Positions 25,772 through 33,671 of a stretch of 64,000 nucleotides of DNA are shown in pieces. The notes beneath the pieces are model-generated. The model was not told the DNA's origin, ran no database searches, and was given only the letters and a program-made list of their open reading frames with translations. The first letter of the stretch is position 1; every line of letters begins with the position of its first letter. This stretch comes from Enhydrobacter sp. (GTDB lineage: Bacteria; Pseudomonadota; Alphaproteobacteria; Reyranellales; Reyranellaceae): assembly GCA_026126105.1 (NCBI GenBank), contig JAHCJV010000017.1, positions 1-64,000 of the forward strand. The letters are read 5' to 3'. The position numbers were made by a program, and so were the translations under genes.

Positions 25772-26358
25772 GGCTGCTCTCCGATGGCGCGAAGATCCTG
25801 TGCGTTGTGTTCCTCGCCATTCTGGCGTGTGCGACGAGCGCAGCGGCGCAAACCGTCCAGCACTCGTGCCCGCCGCCCGGTACGATCTATACCTTCACCG
25901 ACTCCAGCAGCATCCAGGCACTTCCTGGCGCGGCAGCTCCGTTCTGTCGCTTCGCAAACGTCAATGGTGGCCAGCAGGTCGACCTGTTCCTCGGCGCCTT
26001 CAGCGCTGCCTCACCGATCGTTCAAGCCAATATCGACGTCCTGACGACCTTGTTGCCGTTGCAAGTGGGCAAGTCGGTGCATCTCACGAGGGCCGGTCCG
26101 GCCGACAAGGGCTGGCAGGCTGTTGTCGCGGTCGAGAAGTACGAGAGCGTGGAGATACCGATCGGCCGGCTGAACTGCTACGTCCTGCTCTGGACCGAGC
26201 CCAGTGGACAGGGCCGCTGGGAGCGCCGCTGGTGGTATTGCCCGTCGCTGGAATACGCGGCCAAGTACAGCGCCAAGTTCGAGGTCGTGAGCCCCGGCGG
26301 ACGGATCCTTACTTCGTCGCCGACGAGCTGGGAGTTGGCGGGCGTCCGCGTTCCCTGA
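25768..26358 (+). CDS. Secreted protein of unknown function
   Basis: A 196-residue protein with a signal peptide (hydrophobic CVVFLAILACATS, cleavage after AAAQ). The mature part is Cys-containing (HSCPPP, FCRF, LNCYV, YCPS), consistent with periplasmic disulfides. I do not recognise the family. It is coupled to the upstream lipoprotein gene by an ATGA overlap, so the two products probably work together at the envelope. It converges on the guanylyltransferase-phosphatase gene with no gap. Confidence 0.65.
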   Translation: MRLLSDGAKILCVVFLAILACATSAAAQTVQHSCPPPGTIYTFTDSSSIQALPGAAAPFCRFANVNGGQQVDLFLGAFSAASPIVQANIDVLTTLLPLQVGKSVHLTRAGPADKGWQAVVAVEKYESVEIPIGRLNCYVLLWTEPSGQGRWERRWWYCPSLEYAAKYSAKFEVVSPGGRILTSSPTSWELAGVRVP

Positions 26359-27555
26359 TCAGCGCGTGCGAACACGCTCCTGCAGAAAATGGAGCAGGTT
26401 TCCCCCTTCGAACTTGTAGCCCGGCACACCGGCGGCGATCGCCGCTTCCACATCTGACTCGCGATCGCCCACGACGAACGACCGCGCTGGGTCGGTCGTC
26501 CACTCCCGCTGGAGCTTCAGGATCATACCGGGCTGCGGCTTTCGGAGCTCCGACTCCACGCTGTAGCATTCGACGACGCCTTGAGGGTGAAACGGACAGT
26601 GTTCGAATGAATCGATGTGCGCGCCGTGCTTCTGCATCTCCTGTTGCATCCACGTATGCAGGTCGTGCACGTGCTGCTCCTCGTAATAACCGTGCGCCAC
26701 GCCGCCCTGGTTCGTAATGACGAAGCAGTAGAATCCAGCGTCGTTCAGCCACCGCACGGCTTCGATCGCCCCGTCCATCCAGACGATCTGCTCGGGCCGA
26801 TGCACATAGCCGTCATCGCGATTGAGGATGCCGTCACGGTCGAAGAAGGCGGCAGGCCGGTGCATGCAGGATGGCAGCAACTCCTGCCCGCGCGCGAAGT
26901 CGTCGGGAACGCCTATGTCGATGAACGAGCCCTGCGCGGTGGTGCCGAGGAGCCTACCGGCCTCGGCCAGCGCCGGGAGGATCTCCCGCTCGAGCGAGCA
27001 GGGGATCGCCTTGATTCGTTCAAGCACGCTGCGGCGGACGAGATAGATGCCCGCATTGATTGGCAGGTCGCTGCTTCCCTCGGCTTGGAAGCCGCAGACC
27101 TGGCCGCCCTTCAGCCGGACACGGCCATACCGGCTGCCGGCGACGCCCGTGGCAAGCGCAGCATGAACTGTCCAGCCCGGTTGATCGAGGGCGGTAGCCA
27201 GCGACAACCAGTTAAAATCAAAGAAGGAATCGCCATTTAGGAGGAAGAACGTCTCGTCGAGTCGGTCTGCCGCATTGAGCAAGGCGCCCGCCGTACCCGC
27301 CGGCGTTGCCTCTGCCACGACTTCCACGGCGAGTTGCCCAAATTTCTTGCCGGCGTAAAGATTTTCGATTTCGCGCGACCTGTAACCGGTCAGCAGCGTC
27401 AGTCTCCGTAGACCGAAGCGGCGGGCTTCATGCACCAGGTAGTCGAGAAACGGCCTGCCGCCGACCGCCAAGGCCGGCTTGGGAGTCTCTTGCGTAAGCG
27501 TTCCGAGGCGGGTGCCGCGCCCGCCGACCAGACATACAGCTTGTGTGACAACCAT
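26359..27555 (-). CDS. Fused heptose-1-phosphate guanylyltransferase/HAD phosphatase (HddC-GmhB-like)
   Basis: A 398-residue two-domain protein. Residues 1-230 are a sugar-phosphate nucleotidyltransferase (GGRGTRLG at 11-18, TPKPALAVGG, LLNGDSFFD). Residues 235-398 are a HAD phosphatase like GmhB (FFDRDG with D239 and D241, ITNQGG, KPQPGM). In GDP-heptose synthesis HddC adds GMP to heptose 1-phosphate and GmhB removes the 7-phosphate, so the fusion covers two steps of the same pathway as HddA. The GmhB zinc site seems partial: CPFH (320-323) and C330 are present but the next Cys is replaced (CYS). The ATG at 27555 was chosen over an upstream frame extension with no family match. Confidence 0.85.
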   Translation of the reverse strand: MVVTQAVCLVGGRGTRLGTLTQETPKPALAVGGRPFLDYLVHEARRFGLRRLTLLTGYRSREIENLYAGKKFGQLAVEVVAEATPAGTAGALLNAADRLDETFFLLNGDSFFDFNWLSLATALDQPGWTVHAALATGVAGSRYGRVRLKGGQVCGFQAEGSSDLPINAGIYLVRRSVLERIKAIPCSLEREILPALAEAGRLLGTTAQGSFIDIGVPDDFARGQELLPSCMHRPAAFFDRDGILNRDDGYVHRPEQIVWMDGAIEAVRWLNDAGFYCFVITNQGGVAHGYYEEQHVHDLHTWMQQEMQKHGAHIDSFEHCPFHPQGVVECYSVESELRKPQPGMILKLQREWTTDPARSFVVGDRESDVEAAIAAGVPGYKFEGGNLLHFLQERVRTR

Positions 27556-27663
27556 CTTGGACCCGATATATACAGTGGGACGGAGTGAGCGCCATATGCT
27601 TGCCGCCTTGACGCTTGAAGGCAGGTGGTTTAGCCGGTCACGCCGCGCCAGCCCGAGGACTTT

Positions 27664-28764
27664 TTGAGCAAGCCAAGTTTTCTGAGATCTGCCCTGGAGG
27701 GCGCCAGCGGCCTTTGGCAGAAGCGGGTGCGCCACCCGGGATTTCCCGACGTCGATGCTGCTGACCCGGAGCGCCGGGGACAGGCTCTGTATCGTCGCGG
27801 CCGTTATCGCATGCGTGCTGGGGAGATCGAAGCTGCCCTGGAGGATTTCGAGCGTGCCATCGAGCTACTGCCTGATTTTGCCGAAGCCATTGCATCGCAT
27901 GCTGAATGCCTCGACATGCTCGGCCGCAGCGGCCCGGCAAAGCCGGAGTATGAGAAGGCACGGCAACTCTGGGCGGAGGACCGGGGCGGGACGCCGGACC
28001 GATCCTACGTGTTTCGTCAGCAGGGAAGGCTGACGTTCGAGGTCGAGTCTTACGAGCTGGCTCTGAAGCGTATCAAGACCGGCTCCTTTCCGCTCTCGGC
28101 AAGCGGCAATGCCCTGCTCGCGCGAGGCAAACCGGAGGAAGCGTTGCGCTTCTACGAGCAGGGGCTAAAGGTCAAGGAGAAGGACCCCGCCATACTGGCG
28201 CTCAAAGGCGAGGCGCTGTCGATGCTCGGGCGCTACCGACAGGCGGTCGATGCCTTCAACGCGTCGCTCAACGGCAATCCGCGGGCGCCCGAGACGCTGA
28301 GCGGCCGGGCTATAGCCTTCGCCGCGATGGGCCGGCTGGACAAGGCCAACGACGACTGGCGTAGGCAGTTTTCCCTGCTGCCCGAGACGCAATCGGCGGC
28401 GCGTGCATGCGTGGCTCTGCGCCTGGCCGACTATGAGGCGGCACTGCCGGAACTCGAGCGCGCGATAGAAAAATCGCCGGACGATCCTTATTGGCGGCTG
28501 TACCGACTGACCGCGTTGAAGCGCCTACGCCGGCCTCTGGGAGCGGCACTGCCGCCGCGCGGAGTCGCTGCATGGCCTCGTCCGTTGTTCGATCTGTTGG
28601 CCGGTCTGTCGGCGGCGGGTGATGTCCTCGCGGCGGCGACAACCGAGGGCCGCCGGGCGGAGGTCCTTTTCCAGATGGAGCGCTTCAGGGAAGTCGCCGA
28701 GCGGGCCCCGCCCGCCATGATCGAGTATGCCGCGGCGCGCAACGAGCTTTCTCAGCGCCGATAG
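27664..28764 (+). CDS. Tetratricopeptide repeat protein
   Basis: A 366-residue protein starting at a TTG with GAGGAC a few bases upstream. It has several TPR-like helical repeats (for example AGEIEAALEDFERAIEL, GKPEEALRFYEQGL, GRYRQAVDAFNASL and ADYEAALPELERAI). TPR proteins act as protein-interaction scaffolds; in glycan loci they can organise glycosyltransferases. No catalytic domain is visible. It lies 16 bases ahead of the large YGRND gene on the same strand. Confidence 0.78.
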   Translation: MSKPSFLRSALEGASGLWQKRVRHPGFPDVDAADPERRGQALYRRGRYRMRAGEIEAALEDFERAIELLPDFAEAIASHAECLDMLGRSGPAKPEYEKARQLWAEDRGGTPDRSYVFRQQGRLTFEVESYELALKRIKTGSFPLSASGNALLARGKPEEALRFYEQGLKVKEKDPAILALKGEALSMLGRYRQAVDAFNASLNGNPRAPETLSGRAIAFAAMGRLDKANDDWRRQFSLLPETQSAARACVALRLADYEAALPELERAIEKSPDDPYWRLYRLTALKRLRRPLGAALPPRGVAAWPRPLFDLLAGLSAAGDVLAAATTEGRRAEVLFQMERFREVAERAPPAMIEYAAARNELSQRR

Positions 28765-28780
28765 GAGTCCCGAGGAACCG

Positions 28781-30355
28781 ATGTTCTCCGTCATCATCTA
28801 CGGCCGCAACGATAGTCACGGCTACAACCTTCACAAGCGTGCGGCGATCAGCTTCAACGCGCTGGCCGAGGTCATGTCCGATTCCCACGACGAGATCTTG
28901 TTCGTCGACTACAACACTCCGGACGATCACCCGACCTTTCCGGAGGCGATCCACGATACGCTGACCGAAAAGGCCAAGAAGCACATGCGCATTTTGCGGG
29001 TGCGGCCCGAGCAGCACGCCCACCTGAAATCGAAGACGCATCTCGTCGCGCTCGAATCGCAGTCCCGCAACGTGGCGCTGCGGCGTTCCAATCCGAAGAA
29101 CCGCTGGATACTCTACACCAACACCGACATGCTGCTGCTCTCGCGCAATGAGGGTGAGTCGCTCAGCGACATTCTGGGTGCTCTGCCTGACGGCTTCTAC
29201 CAGGTCCCGCGCTTCGAGATTCCCGAGATGCTGTGGGAGGCGGCCTTCGACCGCAAAGATCCTGCGGGCAACCTGGCGAAGTTGCGCGACTGGTCGATGC
29301 GGTTTCACCTGAACCAGGTCGTGCACAATTTCATGCCGATGAAATACGACGCGCTCGGCGACTTCCAGGCAGTGCTGCGCGACGACATGTTCGCGATTCA
29401 TGGCTTCGACGAATCGATGATCCTGGGCTGGCATTGCGATTCGAACCTGGCGGCGCGGTTGGCGCTCTATCGCGGCCGGGTCGACACCCTGATGGACAAG
29501 GCGTTCGGCTATCATTGCGATCACACCCGAGTCGCGGCGGCCAACAACAAGGGCCGCAAGACGACGATGAACAGCCACGACAAGTACATCTGGAACGTCT
29601 CGTCGCCCTACATTCCCGAACAGGCCGACAGCTGGGGCTGGCCCGACGTCGAGATCGAGGAGGTCCGGCTCGACCGCGACACTTCATACGAGCGCTATAC
29701 CGCCGGCCTTTCCAAGTCGATCGAGCCGGCCACGGTGCCGTTCACGAGCACGAGCTGCGAGTGGCACCTGTTCGACGACCTGACCTACGACCTCAGCCAC
29801 ACCCTGCCATTCGTCTGCGATCAGATGCTGACTTATCCTCGGTCGACCGCGGTGATGGTGGTGGGCTCGCGCGCTGAGTTCGTCTCCCGATTCGCCACCG
29901 CGTGGCGAGGAATGGGGCTGACCGGCCCGGTCCTCGTCCCGCGGGAATGCCATCTCGATCTCGATCACCCGGCAATCGAGACCGGGCGGTTCGCCGACCT
30001 TCTGCGCCGGACCGACCTGTTCCTGTTCGAATTTGGCCTCACTACCCAGAAGGACGGCGATCCGGTCAGGACCGGTCGCGAGGCGTCCCCGACCGACCGG
30101 AAGCAACTCAAGATCGTCGAGCGCCTGTTCCGGCAGGCAGCGTCGACCGAGTCGGCGACGCGTCCCGCCGGCCGCCGCACGCCGCGCCGCTTCGTCGGTG
30201 TGAACGTGATCTACAATAAGTACTGGCCGATCTTCACCGACTACGTCGGAGCCAATATCAATCCTTTCTGCAGCCAGGTGCTGGCTGGCTTCCCTCTAGA
30301 GGTGCCGGTCACCATGAAGGAAAAGATCCTGAAGTTCCGCAAGCGGACAGGCTGA
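28781..30355 (+). CDS. Glycosyltransferase-like protein of the YGRND family, copy 3 (with extra C-terminal domain)
   Basis: The start at 28781 gives 524 residues. The first strand reads MFSVIIYGRND, and a later strand ends in TNTDM (113-117), which fits the DxD-like metal motif of GT-A glycosyltransferases. The N-terminal domain is shared with the genes at 13156 and 20846. The extra C-terminal part (about 340-524) contains a Rossmann-like stretch (VMVVGSRAEF) and a basic tail; it has no obvious match. It sits six bases before the ABC permease gene. This suggests it acts on the glycan before or during export. Confidence 0.65.
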   Translation: MFSVIIYGRNDSHGYNLHKRAAISFNALAEVMSDSHDEILFVDYNTPDDHPTFPEAIHDTLTEKAKKHMRILRVRPEQHAHLKSKTHLVALESQSRNVALRRSNPKNRWILYTNTDMLLLSRNEGESLSDILGALPDGFYQVPRFEIPEMLWEAAFDRKDPAGNLAKLRDWSMRFHLNQVVHNFMPMKYDALGDFQAVLRDDMFAIHGFDESMILGWHCDSNLAARLALYRGRVDTLMDKAFGYHCDHTRVAAANNKGRKTTMNSHDKYIWNVSSPYIPEQADSWGWPDVEIEEVRLDRDTSYERYTAGLSKSIEPATVPFTSTSCEWHLFDDLTYDLSHTLPFVCDQMLTYPRSTAVMVVGSRAEFVSRFATAWRGMGLTGPVLVPRECHLDLDHPAIETGRFADLLRRTDLFLFEFGLTTQKDGDPVRTGREASPTDRKQLKIVERLFRQAASTESATRPAGRRTPRRFVGVNVIYNKYWPIFTDYVGANINPFCSQVLAGFPLEVPVTMKEKILKFRKRTG

Positions 30356-30360
30356 CGGAC

Positions 30361-31299
30361 GTGGTGTCGAACCCAGAACCGCGATCAGACCAGCGCGCTG
30401 CACGTCATCGTCAGCACGACGAGGAACCGTTGCTGCACATCGTCGACGGGGAAGTGGTGGTGACCGAGAAGCGGCGAGCGCTGACCCGCTTGCTGCGCTG
30501 GTTCGGGGAGCCGATGCGCTCGGCCTGGCATCATCGCGACCTGATCATGGCGATCCTGCGGCGCGAGCTGAACGAGCGCTTCAAGGGATCGATGGCCGGC
30601 TGGGTCTGGGCGATCGTGGCGCCGTTCCTGGCGCTCGCGACCTACACGATTGCCTTCAGCGGTGTGGTGAAGCTGCCCAATCAGGTCGAGGCGACGTCAC
30701 AGTTCGACTATGCCCTGTTCATCTTCGGCGGGCTGATTGCCTACAGCTTCTTTTCGGAGATGGCGTTCCGCGGCCCGTCGCTGCTGCACGAGTACGCCCA
30801 CTTTATCAAGCAGACCATGTTTCCCGCCGAGATGCTGCCGATCATCTCCACCCTGCGAGCGACCGTCTATGTGCTGATAGGGCTCGTGGTGATGCTCGCC
30901 GCCCAGATCGCCCTCACCGGTACGATCCATTGGACCCTCATCCTCCTGCCGCTTTGGCTGGTTCCGTTCCTCGCCTTCCTGATCGGGATGACCTGGTTCC
31001 TGTCCGCGTTGGGCGCCTTCACGCGCGACGCCGCCTATCTGATGATGACCCTGGCGCCGATCCTGATGTTCGCCACGCCGGTATTCTGGAGCATCGACGG
31101 CTTCTCGCCGACCGTGCGGCTGCTCATGTACCTCAATCCGCTGACCGGATTCATCGAGATCATCCGCCACCTGACTGTGCTCGGAACCTTGCCGCGCCTG
31201 CCCGTCGTCGCCTGGACGCTGATGCTATCGCTGGTCAGCTTCTATTTTGGCTTCTGGTTCTTCCGCCGCCAGCGCGACCGGATCGCCGATGTCATCTAG
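30361..31299 (+). CDS. ABC-2 type polysaccharide exporter permease
   Basis: A 312-residue permease with a basic cytoplasmic N-terminus (about 70 residues) and six hydrophobic segments, typical of Wzm/KpsM proteins. The motif RELNERFKGSMAGWVWAIVAP before the first membrane span is characteristic of this family. It pairs with the ATPase gene it overlaps by eleven bases. Together they should export a finished glycan or lipid-linked glycan across the inner membrane. The start is a GTG at 30361. Confidence 0.9.
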   Translation: MVSNPEPRSDQRAARHRQHDEEPLLHIVDGEVVVTEKRRALTRLLRWFGEPMRSAWHHRDLIMAILRRELNERFKGSMAGWVWAIVAPFLALATYTIAFSGVVKLPNQVEATSQFDYALFIFGGLIAYSFFSEMAFRGPSLLHEYAHFIKQTMFPAEMLPIISTLRATVYVLIGLVVMLAAQIALTGTIHWTLILLPLWLVPFLAFLIGMTWFLSALGAFTRDAAYLMMTLAPILMFATPVFWSIDGFSPTVRLLMYLNPLTGFIEIIRHLTVLGTLPRLPVVAWTLMLSLVSFYFGFWFFRRQRDRIADVI

Positions 31300-32059
31300 C
31301 GACACCGTCATCCGCGCCCGCAATCTCGGCAAGGCCTATCAGCTCTACGCCAACCGGAGCGAGTGGTCCAAGCAGGTGCTGTTCGGCGCATTCCATACCT
31401 ACTATCGCTCGTTTTGGGCGCTGAAGGACGTCACGTTCGAAGTAAAGCGCGGTGAAAGCGTTGCCTTGATCGGCCGTAACGGCTGCGGAAAGTCGACTCT
31501 TCTGCAGGTGATCTGCGGTATCCTGCGTCCGACCAGGGGCGAACTCTGGGTTAGGGGCCGGATCGCCCCGGTGCTGGCATTGGGCTCGACCTTCGATCTC
31601 GAATCGACAGGTCGCGAGAACGTGATGATCGGCGGCGCGGTGCTGGGCATGAGGCGTCCGGAGGTGCTCGCGAAGTTCGACTCGATCGTCGATTTCGCCG
31701 GCGTCGGCGAGTTCATCGACCAGCCGATCAAACACTATTCGACCGGCATGCGCGCGAGGCTCGCCTTCGCGCTGTGCGCGCACCTCGAGGCCGACATCCT
31801 GATCGTCGATGAGGCGCTGGCGGTGGGGGATGCCGCCTTCCAGCGCAAATGCATGGACTGGATCGAGGGTTTCCGGGAGCACGGCACGCTGCTTTTTGTA
31901 AGCCACGCCAAGGCGGACGTCATGCGGCTCTGCCGTCGTGCCATCTGGATCGACGATGGCCGCATTCGCGAGGACGGGAAGCCGGTCGAGGTCGTGCGCT
32001 CCTACGCGCGCGCGATGGAGACCGAGCCCGACGACATGAAGCGCTTCACCGCGGTCTGA
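31289..32059 (+). CDS. ABC exporter ATP-binding subunit, short Wzt/KpsT type
   Basis: A 256-residue ATPase with Walker A (GRNGCGKST), the signature HYSTGMRARLAFAL and Walker B ILIVDEA. It ends soon after the nucleotide-binding domain, so it lacks the C-terminal carbohydrate-binding domain that many Wzt proteins use for chain recognition; it is closer to KpsT or TagH-less types. The ATG at 31289 overlaps the permease stop region. Export specificity must come from elsewhere, perhaps the C-terminal domain of the 28781 protein. Confidence 0.9.
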   Translation: MSSSDTVIRARNLGKAYQLYANRSEWSKQVLFGAFHTYYRSFWALKDVTFEVKRGESVALIGRNGCGKSTLLQVICGILRPTRGELWVRGRIAPVLALGSTFDLESTGRENVMIGGAVLGMRRPEVLAKFDSIVDFAGVGEFIDQPIKHYSTGMRARLAFALCAHLEADILIVDEALAVGDAAFQRKCMDWIEGFREHGTLLFVSHAKADVMRLCRRAIWIDDGRIREDGKPVEVVRSYARAMETEPDDMKRFTAV

Positions 32060-32156
32060 TTCCCGCCGCACGGCAAGGCCCTTGGTTGCGGCAAGGCAAC
32101 TCGCAGGGGGTGATCTGCATTGAATCTGCGGAACAGCTCACATGCAGGAGTGACTG

Positions 32157-32339
32157 ATGGCAGATGCGAAACGTCCCGCCGACACGCGGAAGGACGACAC
32201 TGGCAACCATCCTAGGTGGAATCGGAAGCAGGGCACGCCAGTAGACGAGAATACTGCCAGAAAGGTCGAGCGCGCCTCCGGCCGCTACAGCGCGTCAGAG
32301 CAAAGCGAAGAGAAAATGAAAGACCGGGAACCGGGGTGA
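32157..32339 (+). CDS. Small hydrophilic protein of unknown function
   Basis: A 60-residue, highly charged protein rich in Lys, Arg, Asp and Glu with no membrane segment. It has a good ribosome-binding site (CAGGAGTG, about eight bases before the ATG) and its stop overlaps the next ATG (TGATG), both of which favour a real coupled gene. I do not recognise the family. The low complexity means it could be intrinsically disordered. Confidence 0.55.
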   Translation: MADAKRPADTRKDDTGNHPRWNRKQGTPVDENTARKVERASGRYSASEQSEEKMKDREPG

Positions 32340-33307
32340 TGGTCAAGATCGGCTACAAGCTGATGTCGGAAGAGCACGGACCGGCCGAACTGGTTTGCAA
32401 TGCCAAGCGGGCCGAAGAAGCGGGCTTCGATTTCGCCGCGATATCCGATCACTTTTTTCCATGGCTCGCGGAGCAGGGGCATGCGCCGTTTGCATGGTCC
32501 GTCCTCGGCGCGATTGCGCACGGGACGCGGCGGATGGGATTGATGACGGCGGTCACGTGTCCGATCATGCGCTATCATCCGGCGATCATCGCGCAGGCGG
32601 CGGCAACCATGGGCGTGCTGTCAGGTGACCGCTTCACTCTGGCCTTGGGAGCCGGCGAACGTCTCAACGAGCACGTGGTTGGGGCGGGCTGGCCCGGGGT
32701 AGCGGAGCGCCATGAACGCCTCGAGGAGGCTGTCGACATCATTCAGGGCCTGCTCACGGGCAAGATGACCAACTTTCGTGGCGAGCATTTTCGTCTCGAC
32801 CATGCCAAGCTCTTCGACAGGCCGAGGCGGAAGCCGGAGGTAGTCTTGGCGGCCGGGGGACCCGATGCGGCCAAGCTCGCCGCTGACAAGGCCGACGGCC
32901 TGATCGTCACGGAGGCCAAGAAGGAGTTGGTCGGGGCCTATGACTCCGCCGGCGGCAGCGGACCGCGCTATGCCGAGATCGCCTTGTGCTGCGCGCCCAC
33001 AGAAGCGGAGGGCCGTAAGACAGCGCACCGCTATTTCCGCTGGTCGCTGTCGGGCTGGCCCGTGCTGGCAGAACTGCCAACAGAAGAGGCGTTTGCCGCC
33101 GCGTCCGAGCAGGTATCCGTCGACGCCGTGGGCAAGGCAGTGAGCTGTGGCCCTGCACCGGAGCACCATCTGGAAGCGATCGAGAAGTACACTGCCGTTG
33201 GGTGCGACCACATCATCCTGAACCAGATCGGGCCGGACCAGGACTACTTCTTTGAGTTGGCCGAAATGAAGATCCTGCCCGCGCTACGTGGGAAGAAAGC
33301 CGCCTGA
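32339..33307 (+). CDS. LLM-class F420-dependent oxidoreductase (TIGR03557/G6PDH-like group)
   Basis: A 322-residue luciferase-like (beta/alpha)8 protein. The N-terminal KIGYKLMSEEHGP and the following AKRAEEAGFDFAAISDHFFPW match the F420-dependent glucose-6-phosphate dehydrogenase-like group. The middle GERLNEHVVG and the C-terminal CDHIILNQIGP support it. Such enzymes use deazaflavin F420 to oxidise sugars or related alcohols. F420 is uncommon in proteobacteria, so either this organism makes F420 or the protein uses FMN. It is coupled to the 60-residue gene. Confidence 0.82.
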   Translation: MVKIGYKLMSEEHGPAELVCNAKRAEEAGFDFAAISDHFFPWLAEQGHAPFAWSVLGAIAHGTRRMGLMTAVTCPIMRYHPAIIAQAAATMGVLSGDRFTLALGAGERLNEHVVGAGWPGVAERHERLEEAVDIIQGLLTGKMTNFRGEHFRLDHAKLFDRPRRKPEVVLAAGGPDAAKLAADKADGLIVTEAKKELVGAYDSAGGSGPRYAEIALCCAPTEAEGRKTAHRYFRWSLSGWPVLAELPTEEAFAAASEQVSVDAVGKAVSCGPAPEHHLEAIEKYTAVGCDHIILNQIGPDQDYFFELAEMKILPALRGKKAA

Positions 33308-33400
33308 CATTCCTGCGGCCACCGAGACTGCCAATCCTTGACAGCCCGGCCCGAAGGACCCAATTGGATCGCTCGGTGTGGGGCTTGCCATGTTGGGTTC

Positions 33401-33664
33401 ATGTCTCGGACGTTAAAGGGTTTGGCGCTGGCTTTCGTCATGCTGCTCGGTGCGCTGGCGCTTACCGGACTGCTGGCTACCAGCCTGCAGCAGCGCGCAA
33501 ATGAGAGTCGTTCCACTCCGGGCAGCTATTCGCCCAGCGAAGGAGCGACCGTCGACCAGTGGGGATGGCCCGTCGACGGACTTGAGAAGAATTCCCCGAA
33601 CGCGGCGAACACAGGACGCTCTAGGAGCCGCTCGTTGTCCGCCCCCGGCGGTCTCGACGCTTGA
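33401..33664 (+). CDS. Small membrane-anchored protein of unknown function
   Basis: An 87-residue protein with an N-terminal hydrophobic segment (GLALAFVMLLGALALTGLLA) and a Ser/Pro/Gly-rich tail likely outside the membrane. The ribosome-binding site is weak. It ends eight bases before the convergent dehydrogenase stop. The protein shape is plausible, but the coding evidence is limited to the open frame and the membrane segment. Confidence 0.42.
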   Translation: MSRTLKGLALAFVMLLGALALTGLLATSLQQRANESRSTPGSYSPSEGATVDQWGWPVDGLEKNSPNAANTGRSRSRSLSAPGGLDA

Positions 33665-33671
33665 ACGGAGC

